A stretch of DNA of 6,946 nt, taken from the NCBI GenBank assembly GCA_951801155.1, contig CATOLK010000061.1, positions 1 to 6,946 of the forward strand, given 5' to 3'. Below are positions 1 through 6,946 of the stretch, one piece after another. The first letter of the stretch is position 1, and every line of letters begins with the position of its first letter. Below the pieces are notes generated by a model. It did no database searches. It saw only the letters and a program-made list of their open reading frames with translations, and was not told the DNA's origin. A program made the translations under genes and the position numbers. This stretch comes from an uncultured Rickettsiales bacterium. Lineage in GTDB: Bacteria > Pseudomonadota > Alphaproteobacteria > Rickettsiales > UBA1997.

Positions 1-341
1 GGAATGACGTAAATAAAGGAAAATCAAAGAAATAACAAATCTAATGAAAAAAGAAAGATACAAAAATAAAAATTATTAAAAAATAAAATTATTAAATATA
101 TAAAAAAATAAGAATAGTTTTATGCAAGAAGTCTATTATATCTCCACTTTATAATAAATAATAATCAAAAATAAATTATTTATATCTCTCAAACCCAATT
201 TTATAAAATCCATTTTTATTGACTTTTAAAATTATCATAATAAACTAATTATTATTATTTTTTTAATATATTATATTATACTTATTAAAGCAATACATAT
301 ATATTAGATGTTAATATTATTTAATTAAATAAAAAATTTTT
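1..341. other. AT-only leader/intergenic region without a recognisable gene
   Basis: No open frame of useful length or RNA gene is visible here; the stretch is close to 90% A+T with long A and T runs. On the + strand, positions 3-35 read NDVNKGKSKK followed by a stop. This lysine-rich run could be the last ten codons of a gene lying to the left, but it is too short to support. No GC-containing hairpin with a T-run is visible, so no terminator for an upstream gene can be called. A candidate promoter at 219-246 is listed separately. An in-frame stop at 330-332 bounds the next gene's start. Confidence 0.55.
219..246 (+). promoter_or_regulatory. Candidate sigma-70 promoter for the surface-glycan cluster
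   Basis: TTGACT (219-224, five of six matches to the -35 consensus) is followed after 16 bases by TAAACT (241-246, four of six matches to the -10 consensus). It would give a leader of roughly 90 bases before the ATG at 342. In sequence this AT-rich, -10-like hexamers are common, so only the TTGACT box carries real weight. No other G/C-containing -35 box is evident nearby. Confidence 0.3.
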
Positions 342-1304
342 ATGAATTATATTATAAAACCATTTTCATTATTTACATTATTAAAAATAGTAAATGACAG
401 ACATACGTTTAAACTATACATACTTGGTATAAATATTATACATATCAGCAAGAAAAAAGACAATTTTCATGTAAAATTATTTAAGACAATCCCGATATTA
501 AAAATTATAAACGAAAGTTATTTCAATATTGAAAAACAACAAAACAATTATCTAAAAATAATAGAGAAGTTAAAAAATAAAATAATAAATAGCGAAAAAA
601 TAAATGTATTGTTCTTTATAAACGAAATATCAAAATGGAAAACCAGAAAATTATATGAAACCCTAAAAGCAGATGAAAGATTTAATGTACAAATTATAGC
701 TACGTACTTACCGGTATACGAAAGTTTTGCTTTTGATAAAGACAAAGAAATAGATTTAATAAAAAATTACTTTGAAAAAAATAATATTGAATATACATTT
801 GTAGAGTCGAACGATAAAAAAACATTTAAAAAATTTACAAAAAACGCCGATATATTTTTTATTACTCAACCATGGGGTTTGAGAAAATATATGAAACCGC
901 ATAATTTAAATAATAGTTTAATTTATTATATTCCATACTATGTTCCTAATATTAATAATATGATATTGGATTATAGATTAGATTTTCATCCATATCTTTT
1001 TAGATATTATGTAACAAATATACAATGGGAACAACAATTTAAATATTATGCAAAAGAAAAATATAAGATAGAAGCTAATAATATTTTTGGTATAGGACAT
1101 ACTCAACTTGATAATTATATTAATATAAAAGAAGAAGAAAATAAAAATTATATTATATATGCTCCACATCTTAGTTTCTTTCATCCAAAAAATGTAAGAA
1201 ATAGAATAGAAGATTATACTGGAACATTTAATATTTATGGAAAAGAAATATTAGAATATGCGAAAAATACTAAAGATAAAATAAAAGAAGGATATAATTT
1301 ATAA
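342..1304 (+). CDS. N-terminal fragment of polyol-phosphate transferase family protein
   Basis: This 320-codon frame holds the N-terminal, acceptor-side half of the CDP-glycerol glycerophosphotransferase family. Residues about 20-60 carry a repeated 'LYILGINII...' type leader typical of surface glycosyltransferases. From about residue 88 the Rossmann-like fold starts (INVLFFINEISKWK), followed by the QPWGLRKYM and YYIPYYVPN segments (about 177-205), GIGHTQLDNY (about 252-261) and YAPHLSFFHP (about 273-282). It then reaches EILEYAKNTKDKI, where family members normally continue into KPHP. Here it instead ends in six foreign residues and a TAA. The ATG at 342 has no Shine-Dalgarno sequence, but an in-frame stop at 330-332 leaves no better start. 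Alone it lacks the CDP-binding and catalytic half, so activity is unlikely. Confidence 0.6.
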   Translation: MNYIIKPFSLFTLLKIVNDRHTFKLYILGINIIHISKKKDNFHVKLFKTIPILKIINESYFNIEKQQNNYLKIIEKLKNKIINSEKINVLFFINEISKWKTRKLYETLKADERFNVQIIATYLPVYESFAFDKDKEIDLIKNYFEKNNIEYTFVESNDKKTFKKFTKNADIFFITQPWGLRKYMKPHNLNNSLIYYIPYYVPNINNMILDYRLDFHPYLFRYYVTNIQWEQQFKYYAKEKYKIEANNIFGIGHTQLDNYINIKEEENKNYIIYAPHLSFFHPKNVRNRIEDYTGTFNIYGKEILEYAKNTKDKIKEGYNL

Positions 1305-1342
1305 ATTAGGAGGGATATAATTTTGTTCCTTCTATTTTTATT
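1303..1342 (+). terminator. Possible intrinsic-terminator-like hairpin inside the broken gene
   Basis: AGGAGGGA (1308-1315) pairs with TTCCTTCT (1326-1333) over eight positions including two G-T wobbles, with a ten-base loop. The pairing extends outward through AT pairs to about 1303/1338 with one mismatch. ATTTTTATT follows at 1334-1342. The hairpin starts just after the premature stop at 1302-1304. If it works in vivo, it would reduce transcription into the downstream cytidylyltransferase, epimerase and acyltransferase genes. The stem has few G-C pairs, so a strong effect is uncertain. Confidence 0.3.
1308..1313 (+). promoter_or_regulatory. Perfect Shine-Dalgarno-like AGGAGG in the insertion
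   Basis: AGGAGG is the strongest ribosome-binding match in the window; the functional genes here have weak or no such site. Nine bases later a TTG (1323) opens a frame of only 18 codons (MFLLFLFKKLNFGNLIQI, stop at 1377-1379), which is not in the transferase frame. The site lies inside the 5' arm of the hairpin, so it would be masked when that stem forms. It may be chance, since the repeat unit itself is purine-rich. Confidence 0.3.
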
Positions 1343-1405
1343 CAAAAAATTAAATTTTGGAAACCTCATCCAGATTTAAAACAAGTAATAAAAAAAACCG
1401 AAATA

Positions 1406-1807
1406 ATGACTGAAGATGAAGCGAATACATATTATAATGATTGGGAAAAAATAGGTATTGCCTGCTATGATGCCGATTATATAAAGTTATTTAGAGAATC
1501 AAAATGTTTAATAACTGATTGCAGAAGTTTTACCATAGAGTATTTTACCACAAAAAAACCTATAATTAGATTGGTTTCAAAACATTTTACCTTACCACTA
1601 CCTCCGCAAGTTCAAGATATTTATGATTCATTTTATAATGCTTACAGTTTAGAAGATTTATATAATTTTATAGATGAAGTTGTTATTAAAGGAAATGATT
1701 ATATGAAGGAAAAAAGGTTGAAGGTTCTCGAAGAACAGAATTTATTAAATTCAAATGCTACAGAGAATATTTATAATGATATTAAAAATACTTTGGAAAT
1801 AAAATGA
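1406..1807 (+). CDS. C-terminal fragment of polyol-phosphate transferase family protein
   Basis: This is the catalytic, CDP-binding half of the same transferase. From the ATG at 1406 it reads MTEDEANTYYNDW, then DADYIKLFRESKCLITDCRSF (split here as DADYIKLF and RESKCLITDCRSF) and EYFTTKKPIIRLVSK, the hallmark C-terminal block of the family. Homologous sequence continues upstream in this frame to 1310 without a start codon and includes FWKPHPDLKQVIKK, so the ATG at 1406 is an ordinary internal Met rather than a true start. No Shine-Dalgarno sequence lies before it. The strong AGGAGG at 1308-1313 is not positioned before any ATG, GTG or TTG in this frame. The stop TGA overlaps the next gene's ATG. 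Independent expression is doubtful. Confidence 0.55.
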   Translation: MTEDEANTYYNDWEKIGIACYDADYIKLFRESKCLITDCRSFTIEYFTTKKPIIRLVSKHFTLPLPPQVQDIYDSFYNAYSLEDLYNFIDEVVIKGNDYMKEKRLKVLEEQNLLNSNATENIYNDIKNTLEIK

Positions 1808-2508
1808 AAAATATTGCAATTATAATTGCTGGTGGAATTGGACAAAGAATGAAAAGTTATATTCCAAAACAATTTATCAATATTTATGATAAACCAGCTA
1901 TAATTTATACTTTGGAAAAATTTCAAAATCATGAAATGATAGATGTAATTGAAGTTGTATGTCTTGATGGTTGGCAACATGTTTTATCCGCTTATGCAAA
2001 TGAGCATAAAATTACAAAACTTAAACATATTATAAAAGGTGGAGCTAACGGACAAGAATCTATCAAAAACGGAATTTTAGAATTAAAAAAATATTATAAT
2101 AATGACGATCTAGTTGTTATTCATGATGCTATAAGGCCAAATGTTTCAAAAGAAATAATTACAAACGCCATAAATGTGGCAAAAGAAAAATCAAATGCCA
2201 TTACTGTAATTGCTTGTAAAGAAGCTATGATGGAAACCGAAGATAGTATTAGTTCAAGTAGTTCTTATCCTAGAGATAAATTAAAAAGAACTCAAACACC
2301 CCAAGTGTTTTTTCTTGGTGATATATTAGATGCACATAATAGAGCTGCCGAATTAGGTATTACCGATGCTATTGCTAGTTGTGATTTATTTACAAGATTA
2401 GGAAGACAAATTTATTTTACTGAAGGTTCAGAAAAAAATATAAAACTTACAACTTCTGAAGATTTAGATATTTTTAAAGCACTTTTAAAATTAGATAATG
2501 AAAAGTAA
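1804..2508 (+). CDS. IspD/TarI-family cytidylyltransferase (surface glycan type)
   Basis: This enzyme would transfer CMP from CTP to a polyol or sugar phosphate, releasing pyrophosphate, in the cytoplasm. At 234 residues it has the usual IspD/TarI length. The nucleotide-binding start AGGIGQRM (9-16) with PKQF (21-24) supplies the conserved Arg15 and Lys22. HDAIRP (107-112), PRDKLKRTQTPQVF (156-169) and NIKLTTSEDLDIF near the C-terminus match the family. The usual GGxxR motif reads GGANG (79-83), so the Arg that often follows is replaced by Gly. Its position between a polyol-phosphate transferase and an SDR enzyme argues for making a CDP-activated glycan precursor (CDP-ribitol, CDP-glycerol or similar) rather than the isoprenoid step of true IspD. 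It starts at the ATG of an ATGA overlap, implying translational coupling, and ends 11 bases inside the next gene. Confidence 0.85.
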   Translation: MKNIAIIIAGGIGQRMKSYIPKQFINIYDKPAIIYTLEKFQNHEMIDVIEVVCLDGWQHVLSAYANEHKITKLKHIIKGGANGQESIKNGILELKKYYNNDDLVVIHDAIRPNVSKEIITNAINVAKEKSNAITVIACKEAMMETEDSISSSSSYPRDKLKRTQTPQVFFLGDILDAHNRAAELGITDAIASCDLFTRLGRQIYFTEGSEKNIKLTTSEDLDIFKALLKLDNEK

Positions 2509-3532
2509 TTTATTTTTAGAGGAATACGAAAAAATTAAAGAAGATTTAGCAGATAATTGGAAATTATTTAAAAATAAATCTATTCTAATAACAGGAGCTA
2601 CTGGTCTTGTCGGTTCTTATCTTACTAATTTTTTGATTTACTTAAATAATAAATTATCATTAAATATTAAATTGTATTGTATGTCAAGAAATATTGAAAA
2701 ATTAAAATCTCTTTTTAATGATAATGTAATTTATATAGTAAAAGATTTAAACAATACTATTTTTACACTGGATTTTGAACCGGATTATATTATACATTGT
2801 GCTAGTAATACACATCCTTTGGCTTATTCAAAATTTCCAGTCGAAACTTTAAAAACTAATTTACTAGGAACAATTTCACTTCTAGAATCTATAAAAGAAA
2901 AAAAATGTAAATTTATTTTTCTTTCAACATGTCAAATTTATGGAAATAATACAAGTTCAGATGCATTTTCTGAAGATGATTATGGAATTTGTAATAGTAA
3001 AGATGTTAGAAGTTGTTATAATGAGTCAAAAAGAGCAGCAGAGACAACCTGTGTATGTTATGGTGAAGAATATAATGTTAATTTTAATGTTCTTCGTTTA
3101 CCATCAATTTATGGAGCAAATTTTTCTAGTGAATCATCAAAATTTGACGTTCAATTTTTTAAAAATGCCATAAATAGCGAAAATATAATAATGAAAAGTG
3201 ATGGTTTAAGAAAAAGAAGTTTTTTATATGTGGGAGATGTAGTTGAATCTATTTTTTTCATTATTTTTAATGGAAAAAATAGAGAATTTTATAATGTGGC
3301 TAATGATGAAGTAAAAACCATTAAAGATTTTGCTAATATATTAGCAAAAACAGCCGGTGTTGATATTATTTTTCAAATACCTGATAGTATAGAAAGTAAG
3401 GGTTATTCTAAAAATGGTAATGAAATTATAAGTGGAGAAAAATTAATGTCTTTGGGTTGGAAATCTAATTACAACCTAGAAAGTGGTATAAAAAGAACTT
3501 ACTATTTATTAAAAAATATTCATAATGAATAA
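2498..3532 (+). CDS. NAD-dependent epimerase/dehydratase (extended SDR)
   Basis: This is a 344-residue extended short-chain dehydrogenase, the family that oxidises and reshapes nucleotide sugars or related phosphates using bound NAD(P). A Rossmann GATGLVG motif sits at residues 33-39 behind an unusual 25-residue N-terminal helix. HCAS at 100-103 is the cofactor-side HxAA-like motif, S143 in STCQIYG is the expected catalytic Ser, and Y174xxxK178 lies in RSCYNESKRAAE. That last block resembles UDP-glucuronate decarboxylases and relatives (RSCYDEGKR type), but the substrate cannot be read from the sequence. The C-terminal half keeps LRLPSIYG, a conserved RSFLYVGDVV segment and YNVANDE. The ATG overlaps the preceding cytidylyltransferase by 11 bases without its own clear ribosome site, so the two are probably made together. 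It may produce or modify the substrate or product of that enzyme. Confidence 0.85.
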   Translation: MKSNLFLEEYEKIKEDLADNWKLFKNKSILITGATGLVGSYLTNFLIYLNNKLSLNIKLYCMSRNIEKLKSLFNDNVIYIVKDLNNTIFTLDFEPDYIIHCASNTHPLAYSKFPVETLKTNLLGTISLLESIKEKKCKFIFLSTCQIYGNNTSSDAFSEDDYGICNSKDVRSCYNESKRAAETTCVCYGEEYNVNFNVLRLPSIYGANFSSESSKFDVQFFKNAINSENIIMKSDGLRKRSFLYVGDVVESIFFIIFNGKNREFYNVANDEVKTIKDFANILAKTAGVDIIFQIPDSIESKGYSKNGNEIISGEKLMSLGWKSNYNLESGIKRTYYLLKNIHNE

Positions 3533-3535
3533 TTT

Positions 3536-4654
3536 ATGTTAAAAAAATACTTTCTTAATTTTTACGATATATACATATCTAATATAATAAAAAAATTAAA
3601 AAATGAAAATAAAAAAGCTTTAGGACAAATTGGTATTTTAAAATTTTTATTTTCTATTGTTGTAATTTTATCACATTTTTATAAGTTTAAAATTGATAAT
3701 TTTTTACAATGGAAAGATCGTGGCGCTTTAGCTGTTCATTGTTTTTTTATAATATCAGGATTTTTCTTCTATAATACTATTAAAAAAATCGATAAAATTT
3801 CATTTGAGGAATTTTCTTTTAAAAAAATATTTCGTTTATATCCGGTATTTTTATTTAATATTATTTTATATGGAAAAAAGTTTATAAAATTCACTTCTAA
3901 TTTTTTTATGTTATCAATTGGAATTATGAAAGAATATCCAACATCGATATGGTATATAGGTGTTTTATTTTATGTTTTATTGTTTTATTTTTACCTTTAT
4001 AAAAATTATCAAAGGAAAAATGTAAATTTAATAATTGTTATTATAATGTATTTTTCATCTATGTTTTTATTTAATAAAAAACCTAAATGGTTTGGAACAT
4101 GGCAAAATGATTTTATTTTTTTTAACTCTGGATTTATTAGAGGTTTGTTATTTGTTGGTTTGGGTATTTTTAGTCATATTTTTTATGAAAAAATTTCATT
4201 GTTTTTTAATAAAAGAGAAAATAAACAAAGTAAATTATATTTTTTAATTTTTTCTATTTTAGAAATAATTTTTTTTCATAAAATGATTAAATATTTGTTT
4301 ATTAAAAATAAAGTAAATGCTTTAAATGCAGGATTAGATTTTTGTATACTTCTTTGTTTATTTGTTACAAAAAAAGGAATTTTATCCAAAATTTTGGATA
4401 ATAAAATATCAATAAAACTAGGAGAATATTCTTATTCTATATATGTTATGCATTATATTTGTTTAAAAACTCTAAATAAATTCTCTATTAATGGTATACC
4501 TTTAAGGGGATTTTTTAGCGATACTAATTTTAATATTTTTTTGGTTTTATCATGTGTTTTGTTTGGAATATTAGTTTATTATTTGGTTGAAAAACCTAGT
4601 TATAAATATTTATCTGATAGATTTCTGAATAATGAAAAGAAAGTTTTAAATTAA
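3536..4654 (+). CDS. Acyltransferase 3 family membrane protein
   Basis: This 372-residue integral membrane protein belongs to the acyltransferase 3 family, which transfers acetyl or other acyl groups to extracytoplasmic glycans such as O-antigen or capsule. About ten or eleven hydrophobic segments run from residue 33 to the end. The first holds the catalytic-type His47 in VVILSHFYKF. The second carries the VHCFFIISGFFFY block (67-79, normally FFVISGF). KIFRLYPVFL (97-106) supplies the conserved Arg100, and GEYSYSIYVMHY lies near the C-terminus. The length leaves no room for the SGNH domain fused to some homologues. A cytoplasmic basic N-terminal stretch of about 30 residues precedes the first helix. 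It begins three bases after the epimerase stop with no Shine-Dalgarno sequence, so coupling is likely. The gene is very T-rich, partly because of Phe, Leu and Ile codons. Confidence 0.85.
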   Translation: MLKKYFLNFYDIYISNIIKKLKNENKKALGQIGILKFLFSIVVILSHFYKFKIDNFLQWKDRGALAVHCFFIISGFFFYNTIKKIDKISFEEFSFKKIFRLYPVFLFNIILYGKKFIKFTSNFFMLSIGIMKEYPTSIWYIGVLFYVLLFYFYLYKNYQRKNVNLIIVIIMYFSSMFLFNKKPKWFGTWQNDFIFFNSGFIRGLLFVGLGIFSHIFYEKISLFFNKRENKQSKLYFLIFSILEIIFFHKMIKYLFIKNKVNALNAGLDFCILLCLFVTKKGILSKILDNKISIKLGEYSYSIYVMHYICLKTLNKFSINGIPLRGFFSDTNFNIFLVLSCVLFGILVYYLVEKPSYKYLSDRFLNNEKKVLN

Positions 4655-4675
4655 AAAACGAAATTTAGATATATT
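4655..4675. other. Short convergent gap between acyltransferase and murE
   Basis: Only 21 bases separate the two converging stop codons. An all-AT hairpin, ATATA and TATAT around a T-rich loop (about 4670-4684) with a short T-run after it, overlaps the end of murE. It could slow RNA polymerase from the left, but it contains no G-C pair and I do not call it a terminator. Confidence 0.3.
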
Positions 4676-6178
4676 TTATATATTTTCCAAATATTTTTTG
4701 ACTATCTTAAATTCATCAAATGGAATTTTTTTACCGTTTTCTTCCGCATATTTTTCATGACCTTTTCCTGCTAAAATCAAAATATCATTCTTTTTCAAAA
4801 GAGAAATTCCAAATTTTATCGCTTCTTCCCTAGATCCATCAAAATTATATAAATTTGGATCGTTAGGCCTATCGCAACCAGTAATTATTTCCTTTCTTAT
4901 TTTTGCTGGATCTTCATTTCTAAAATTATCATTAGTTATAATCACAATATCGGCTAAATCTTGTGCAATTTTTCCCATAATTGGTCTTTTTGTTGTATCT
5001 TTATTTCCACCAAGTCCAAATAATATTATTGACCTACCAGAGCCAATTTTATTTAAATGTTCTCTTGTAGTTTTTAAAACACATTCTAAAGAATTTGCTG
5101 TATGAGCAAAATCAACATAAATACTAGCTCCATTTTTAGTTATTCCAGCTAAATTCATTCTTCCTTCTGCGGCTTCAATATTTTTTAAAGTATCAACTAT
5201 AATTTGAGGATTTTCTACCAAATTTAAACTATAAACATAAGAAAAAGCACACAATAAATTCATTACTTGAAATTCACCCATTAAATTTGTTTTAAATGTA
5301 TAATTTCTTTCGTTAAATTTGAATGTAATTTCTTGATAATTAGTAGCGATTTTTATAGAAATTAATTTAACATCACCATTATAGCCATAGGTAATTATAT
5401 TTTTAATATTTCCTTTTTCCTTACAAATATTTTTAATAGTTTCATATTCTGGAATATCTGCATTTAAAACAATTTTTGTATTTTTTGTACAATGTTCCCT
5501 AAATAGTTTCATTTTGCAATTAAAATATTCTTCCATTGTTTTATGATAATTTAAGTGATCCTGAGAAAAATTAGTAAAACCAATTATTTCAGGAAAAAGT
5601 CCTGCAACTCGTCCAGTATCCAATCCTTGACTTGTAGTTTCAAAAGCTACATAATCTATATTTTCTTTATTTTTCAAAAAATATAAATCTTCATAAAATT
5701 CTACCAATTCCCTTGTAGTTAAAAAATCATTTTTTATTTCTTTTGGTTTATCTTTATAATTTATACCTAAAGTTCCAATAGAAGCTGATTTATAATTTAA
5801 TTGATCTAAAATTTGCCTTATAAATTCAACTGTTGAAGTTTTTCCTTTAGTTCCAGTTATACTCATTAAATGTTCTGGAAATCTATTGCTATAAAAATTT
5901 TTTAACATACTTGCGGTAAATTCAATAGGATTTTCAACTTCTATAACTATTACTTTATTATTTATATAGTTATATTTTTTATCAACTACTACTGCAATAG
6001 CACCATTCTCTATACTACTTTCTATAAAATCTAAACCTTTATTGGTTTTTCCATCTACTGCAACAAAAATATCTCCTTTTTTTATTAATCTAGAATCTGT
6101 TTGTATTGAATTAATATCAATATTTTTACTATTTTTAGTAGTATATTTTAAATTTTCTAATATTTTTAATAAATTCAC
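4676..6178 (-). CDS. murE: UDP-N-acetylmuramoyl-tripeptide synthetase MurE
   Basis: MurE adds the third amino acid, here predicted meso-diaminopimelate, to UDP-MurNAc-L-Ala-D-Glu using ATP in the cytoplasm. The 500 residues match the usual length. DSR (28-30) and FVAVDG mark the N-terminal domain. GTKGKTS (109-115) is the ATP loop, with Lys where Asn is usual. TNFSQDHLNYH (202-212) and K222, the expected carbamylated Lys, are present. GRM (339-341), DFAHT (356-360), FGLGGNKD (387-394), KRP (397-399) and GKGHE (471-475) complete the ligase. The specificity motif is DNFR (417-420) instead of DNPR; its Arg still points to DAP. ETTSQGL (180-186) replaces the usual SSH with TSQ. The start is GTG, since the frame upstream reaches a stop with no ATG. 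It lies 29 bases after virB11, likely co-transcribed, and converges on the acyltransferase gene with a 21-base gap. Confidence 0.93.
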   Translation of the reverse strand: MNLLKILENLKYTTKNSKNIDINSIQTDSRLIKKGDIFVAVDGKTNKGLDFIESSIENGAIAVVVDKKYNYINNKVIVIEVENPIEFTASMLKNFYSNRFPEHLMSITGTKGKTSTVEFIRQILDQLNYKSASIGTLGINYKDKPKEIKNDFLTTRELVEFYEDLYFLKNKENIDYVAFETTSQGLDTGRVAGLFPEIIGFTNFSQDHLNYHKTMEEYFNCKMKLFREHCTKNTKIVLNADIPEYETIKNICKEKGNIKNIITYGYNGDVKLISIKIATNYQEITFKFNERNYTFKTNLMGEFQVMNLLCAFSYVYSLNLVENPQIIVDTLKNIEAAEGRMNLAGITKNGASIYVDFAHTANSLECVLKTTREHLNKIGSGRSIILFGLGGNKDTTKRPIMGKIAQDLADIVIITNDNFRNEDPAKIRKEIITGCDRPNDPNLYNFDGSREEAIKFGISLLKKNDILILAGKGHEKYAEENGKKIPFDEFKIVKKYLENI

Positions 6179-6186
6179 AATTAATG

Positions 6187-6190
6187 CCTT
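6187..6190 (-). promoter_or_regulatory. Ribosome-binding site supporting the GTG start of murE
   Basis: On the minus strand AAGG lies eight bases before the GTG at 6178. Between the virB11 stop and this GTG there is no in-frame ATG; a stop closes the frame about 24 bases upstream. The weak site therefore decides for GTG. Confidence 0.5.
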
Positions 6191-6207
6191 AACTAAATTT
6201 TAATAAA

Positions 6208-6946
6208 TTATTCCTCAATTTTATCTTTAAAGTAAACTTGCGATATATATCTTCGGCCCTTTGAACCTCTTTTTAATTGAACTACAACATCCACAACATT
6301 TTTTATATAATTCATAATATCTTCTGGTGGCATACCAAGACCAGCCTGCATAACCATAAGCTTAAGCTGTTGCAGTGCCATCTCAGGAGTATCTGCGTGA
6401 AGTGTTGATATTGAACCAGGATGACCTGTATTTATTGCCCTTAAAAAAGAAAAAGCTTCTGTTCCTCTTAACTCACCAACTATAATTCTATCAGGTCTTA
6501 AACGGAGGCAAGCCTCTATTAAATCTTGTGCTGTTACATTTGCCCTACCCTGCCCTCCTTTAGAAGCTAGTAAATGAACTCTATTTGGATGTTGTTCTAA
6601 ATCTATTTCTCTTGCGTCTTCTACAGTTATCAATCTTTCAACTTTTGGAATTGCTCTTAAACAAGCATTTGTAAATGTTGTTTTACCTGTTGAAGTACCA
6701 CCACTTATTATTATATTTTTTTTACTTAAAATGGCATGATAAAGAAAGTCTTTAATTCTATTGGCTTTTAGTAATCTTGATAATATTATATTATTTTCAT
6801 CGATAACCTTTTCAGTTGCTGTTTGATCAAAAGCTCCCATTTTGTCGTAATCTTCTAATGTCCAAGACAAACTCGATTTTTTACGAATTGACATTATAAC
6901 AGTGTGATTCTCACAAGCTGGTGGAAAAACTATCTGAATACGATAA
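6208..6946 (-). CDS. virB11: VirB11 type IV secretion ATPase, N-terminus cut off by window edge
   Basis: VirB11 is the hexameric ATPase on the cytoplasmic side of the inner membrane that drives type IV secretion and pilus assembly. The frame continues past the Met at 6894 to the edge, giving YRIQIVFPPACENHTVI before it. This block is conserved in VirB11, so that Met is internal and roughly 90-100 residues are missing. Counting from that Met, GGTSTGKTT (65-73) is Walker A, ITVEDAREI follows as the Asp box, LRPDRIIVGELRG is Walker B, and TGHPGSISTLHAD is the His box. TGHPGS separates it from CpaF-type ATPases, which usually read TGHDG. The C-terminus ends in a charged tail. Its base composition (about 35-42% GC in sampled lines) is clearly higher than the neighbours. 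Other virB genes would be expected to the right; murE follows 29 bases downstream. Confidence 0.92.
   Translation of the reverse strand, partial: YRIQIVFPPACENHTVIMSIRKKSSLSWTLEDYDKMGAFDQTATEKVIDENNIILSRLLKANRIKDFLYHAILSKKNIIISGGTSTGKTTFTNACLRAIPKVERLITVEDAREIDLEQHPNRVHLLASKGGQGRANVTAQDLIEACLRLRPDRIIVGELRGTEAFSFLRAINTGHPGSISTLHADTPEMALQQLKLMVMQAGLGMPPEDIMNYIKNVVDVVVQLKRGSKGRRYISQVYFKDKIEE

Larger units (their letters stand above)
1284..1351 (+). repeat. 68-base inserted segment with direct and inverted repeats
   Basis: This segment has no counterpart in the protein family and shifts the frame by two. It contains an imperfect direct repeat, GAAGGATATAATTT (1287-1300) and GAGGGATATAATTT (1310-1323), 13 of 14 identical and 23 bases apart. 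It also holds a perfect 14-base palindrome TAATTTATAAATTA (1295-1308) and an inverted pair AGAAGGA (1286-1292) / TCCTTCT (1327-1333). The only flanking identity is AAA on both sides, too short to call a target duplication. It could be a small palindromic element, as seen in Rickettsia and relatives, or a local slippage product. The boundaries are inferred from protein continuity and may slide by up to three bases. Confidence 0.45.
342..1807 (+). pseudogene. CDP-glycerol glycerophosphotransferase-family gene, interrupted
   Basis: Both ends belong to one protein of the poly(glycerol/ribitol-phosphate) transferase family, which moves a polyol-phosphate unit from its CDP donor onto a surface glycan at the cytoplasmic membrane face. 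The first part reads in the frame of 342 and stops at 1302-1304. The second part reads in another frame, open only from 1310. The family's KPHP motif (1361-1372) is therefore separated from the N-terminal domain. Removing 1284-1351 (68 bases) joins KDKI directly to KFWKPHP and yields one continuous frame of about 465 residues, with the spacing before KPHP that I expect from the family. A one-base sequencing error cannot explain the break: the first frame closes at 1302 and the second opens only at 1310, so the two never overlap. It is the first gene of the cluster and overlaps the next by ATGA. Confidence 0.72.

Overview
The window is extremely AT-rich: hand-counted 60-base samples give about 13-25% GC in most genes and about 35-42% in the gene at the right edge. 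It carries a surface-polysaccharide cluster on the + strand that converges on a peptidoglycan / type IV secretion gene pair on the - strand. MurE with a DAP-type Arg, together with VirB11, indicates a Gram-negative bacterium with a type IV secretion system. The wording of VirB11 and MurE is most like low-GC Alphaproteobacteria (Rickettsiales-like or related AT-rich lineages). This assignment is an inference made without any database search.

Layout. Positions 1-341 hold no recognisable gene beyond a possible 10-codon tail of an upstream gene, and contain one candidate promoter. Positions 342-1807 are a CDP-glycerol glycerophosphotransferase-family gene that is broken in the middle. The N-terminal part stops at 1304. 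The C-terminal part lies in another frame, and its conserved KPHP motif falls upstream of any usable ATG. About 68 extra bases (1284-1351) carrying repeats and a hairpin account for the break. Three tightly packed genes follow: an IspD/TarI-family cytidylyltransferase (1804-2508, ATGA overlap), an extended-SDR epimerase/dehydratase (2498-3532, 11-base overlap) and a membrane acyltransferase 3 protein (3536-4654, 3-base gap).

On the - strand, murE (4676-6178, GTG start) lies 29 bases downstream of virB11. virB11 runs off the right edge: its reading frame continues to position 6946, and the Met at 6894 is internal.

How they may work together (inference). The cytidylyltransferase would activate a polyol or sugar phosphate as its CDP derivative. 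The SDR enzyme would make or modify the precursor, the broken transferase would once have transferred X-phosphate units onto a surface glycan, and the acyltransferase would acylate the product. With the transferase disrupted, the cassette is either decaying or switchable. murE supplies the peptidoglycan precursor, and VirB11 powers a type IV secretion system whose other genes should lie beyond the right edge.
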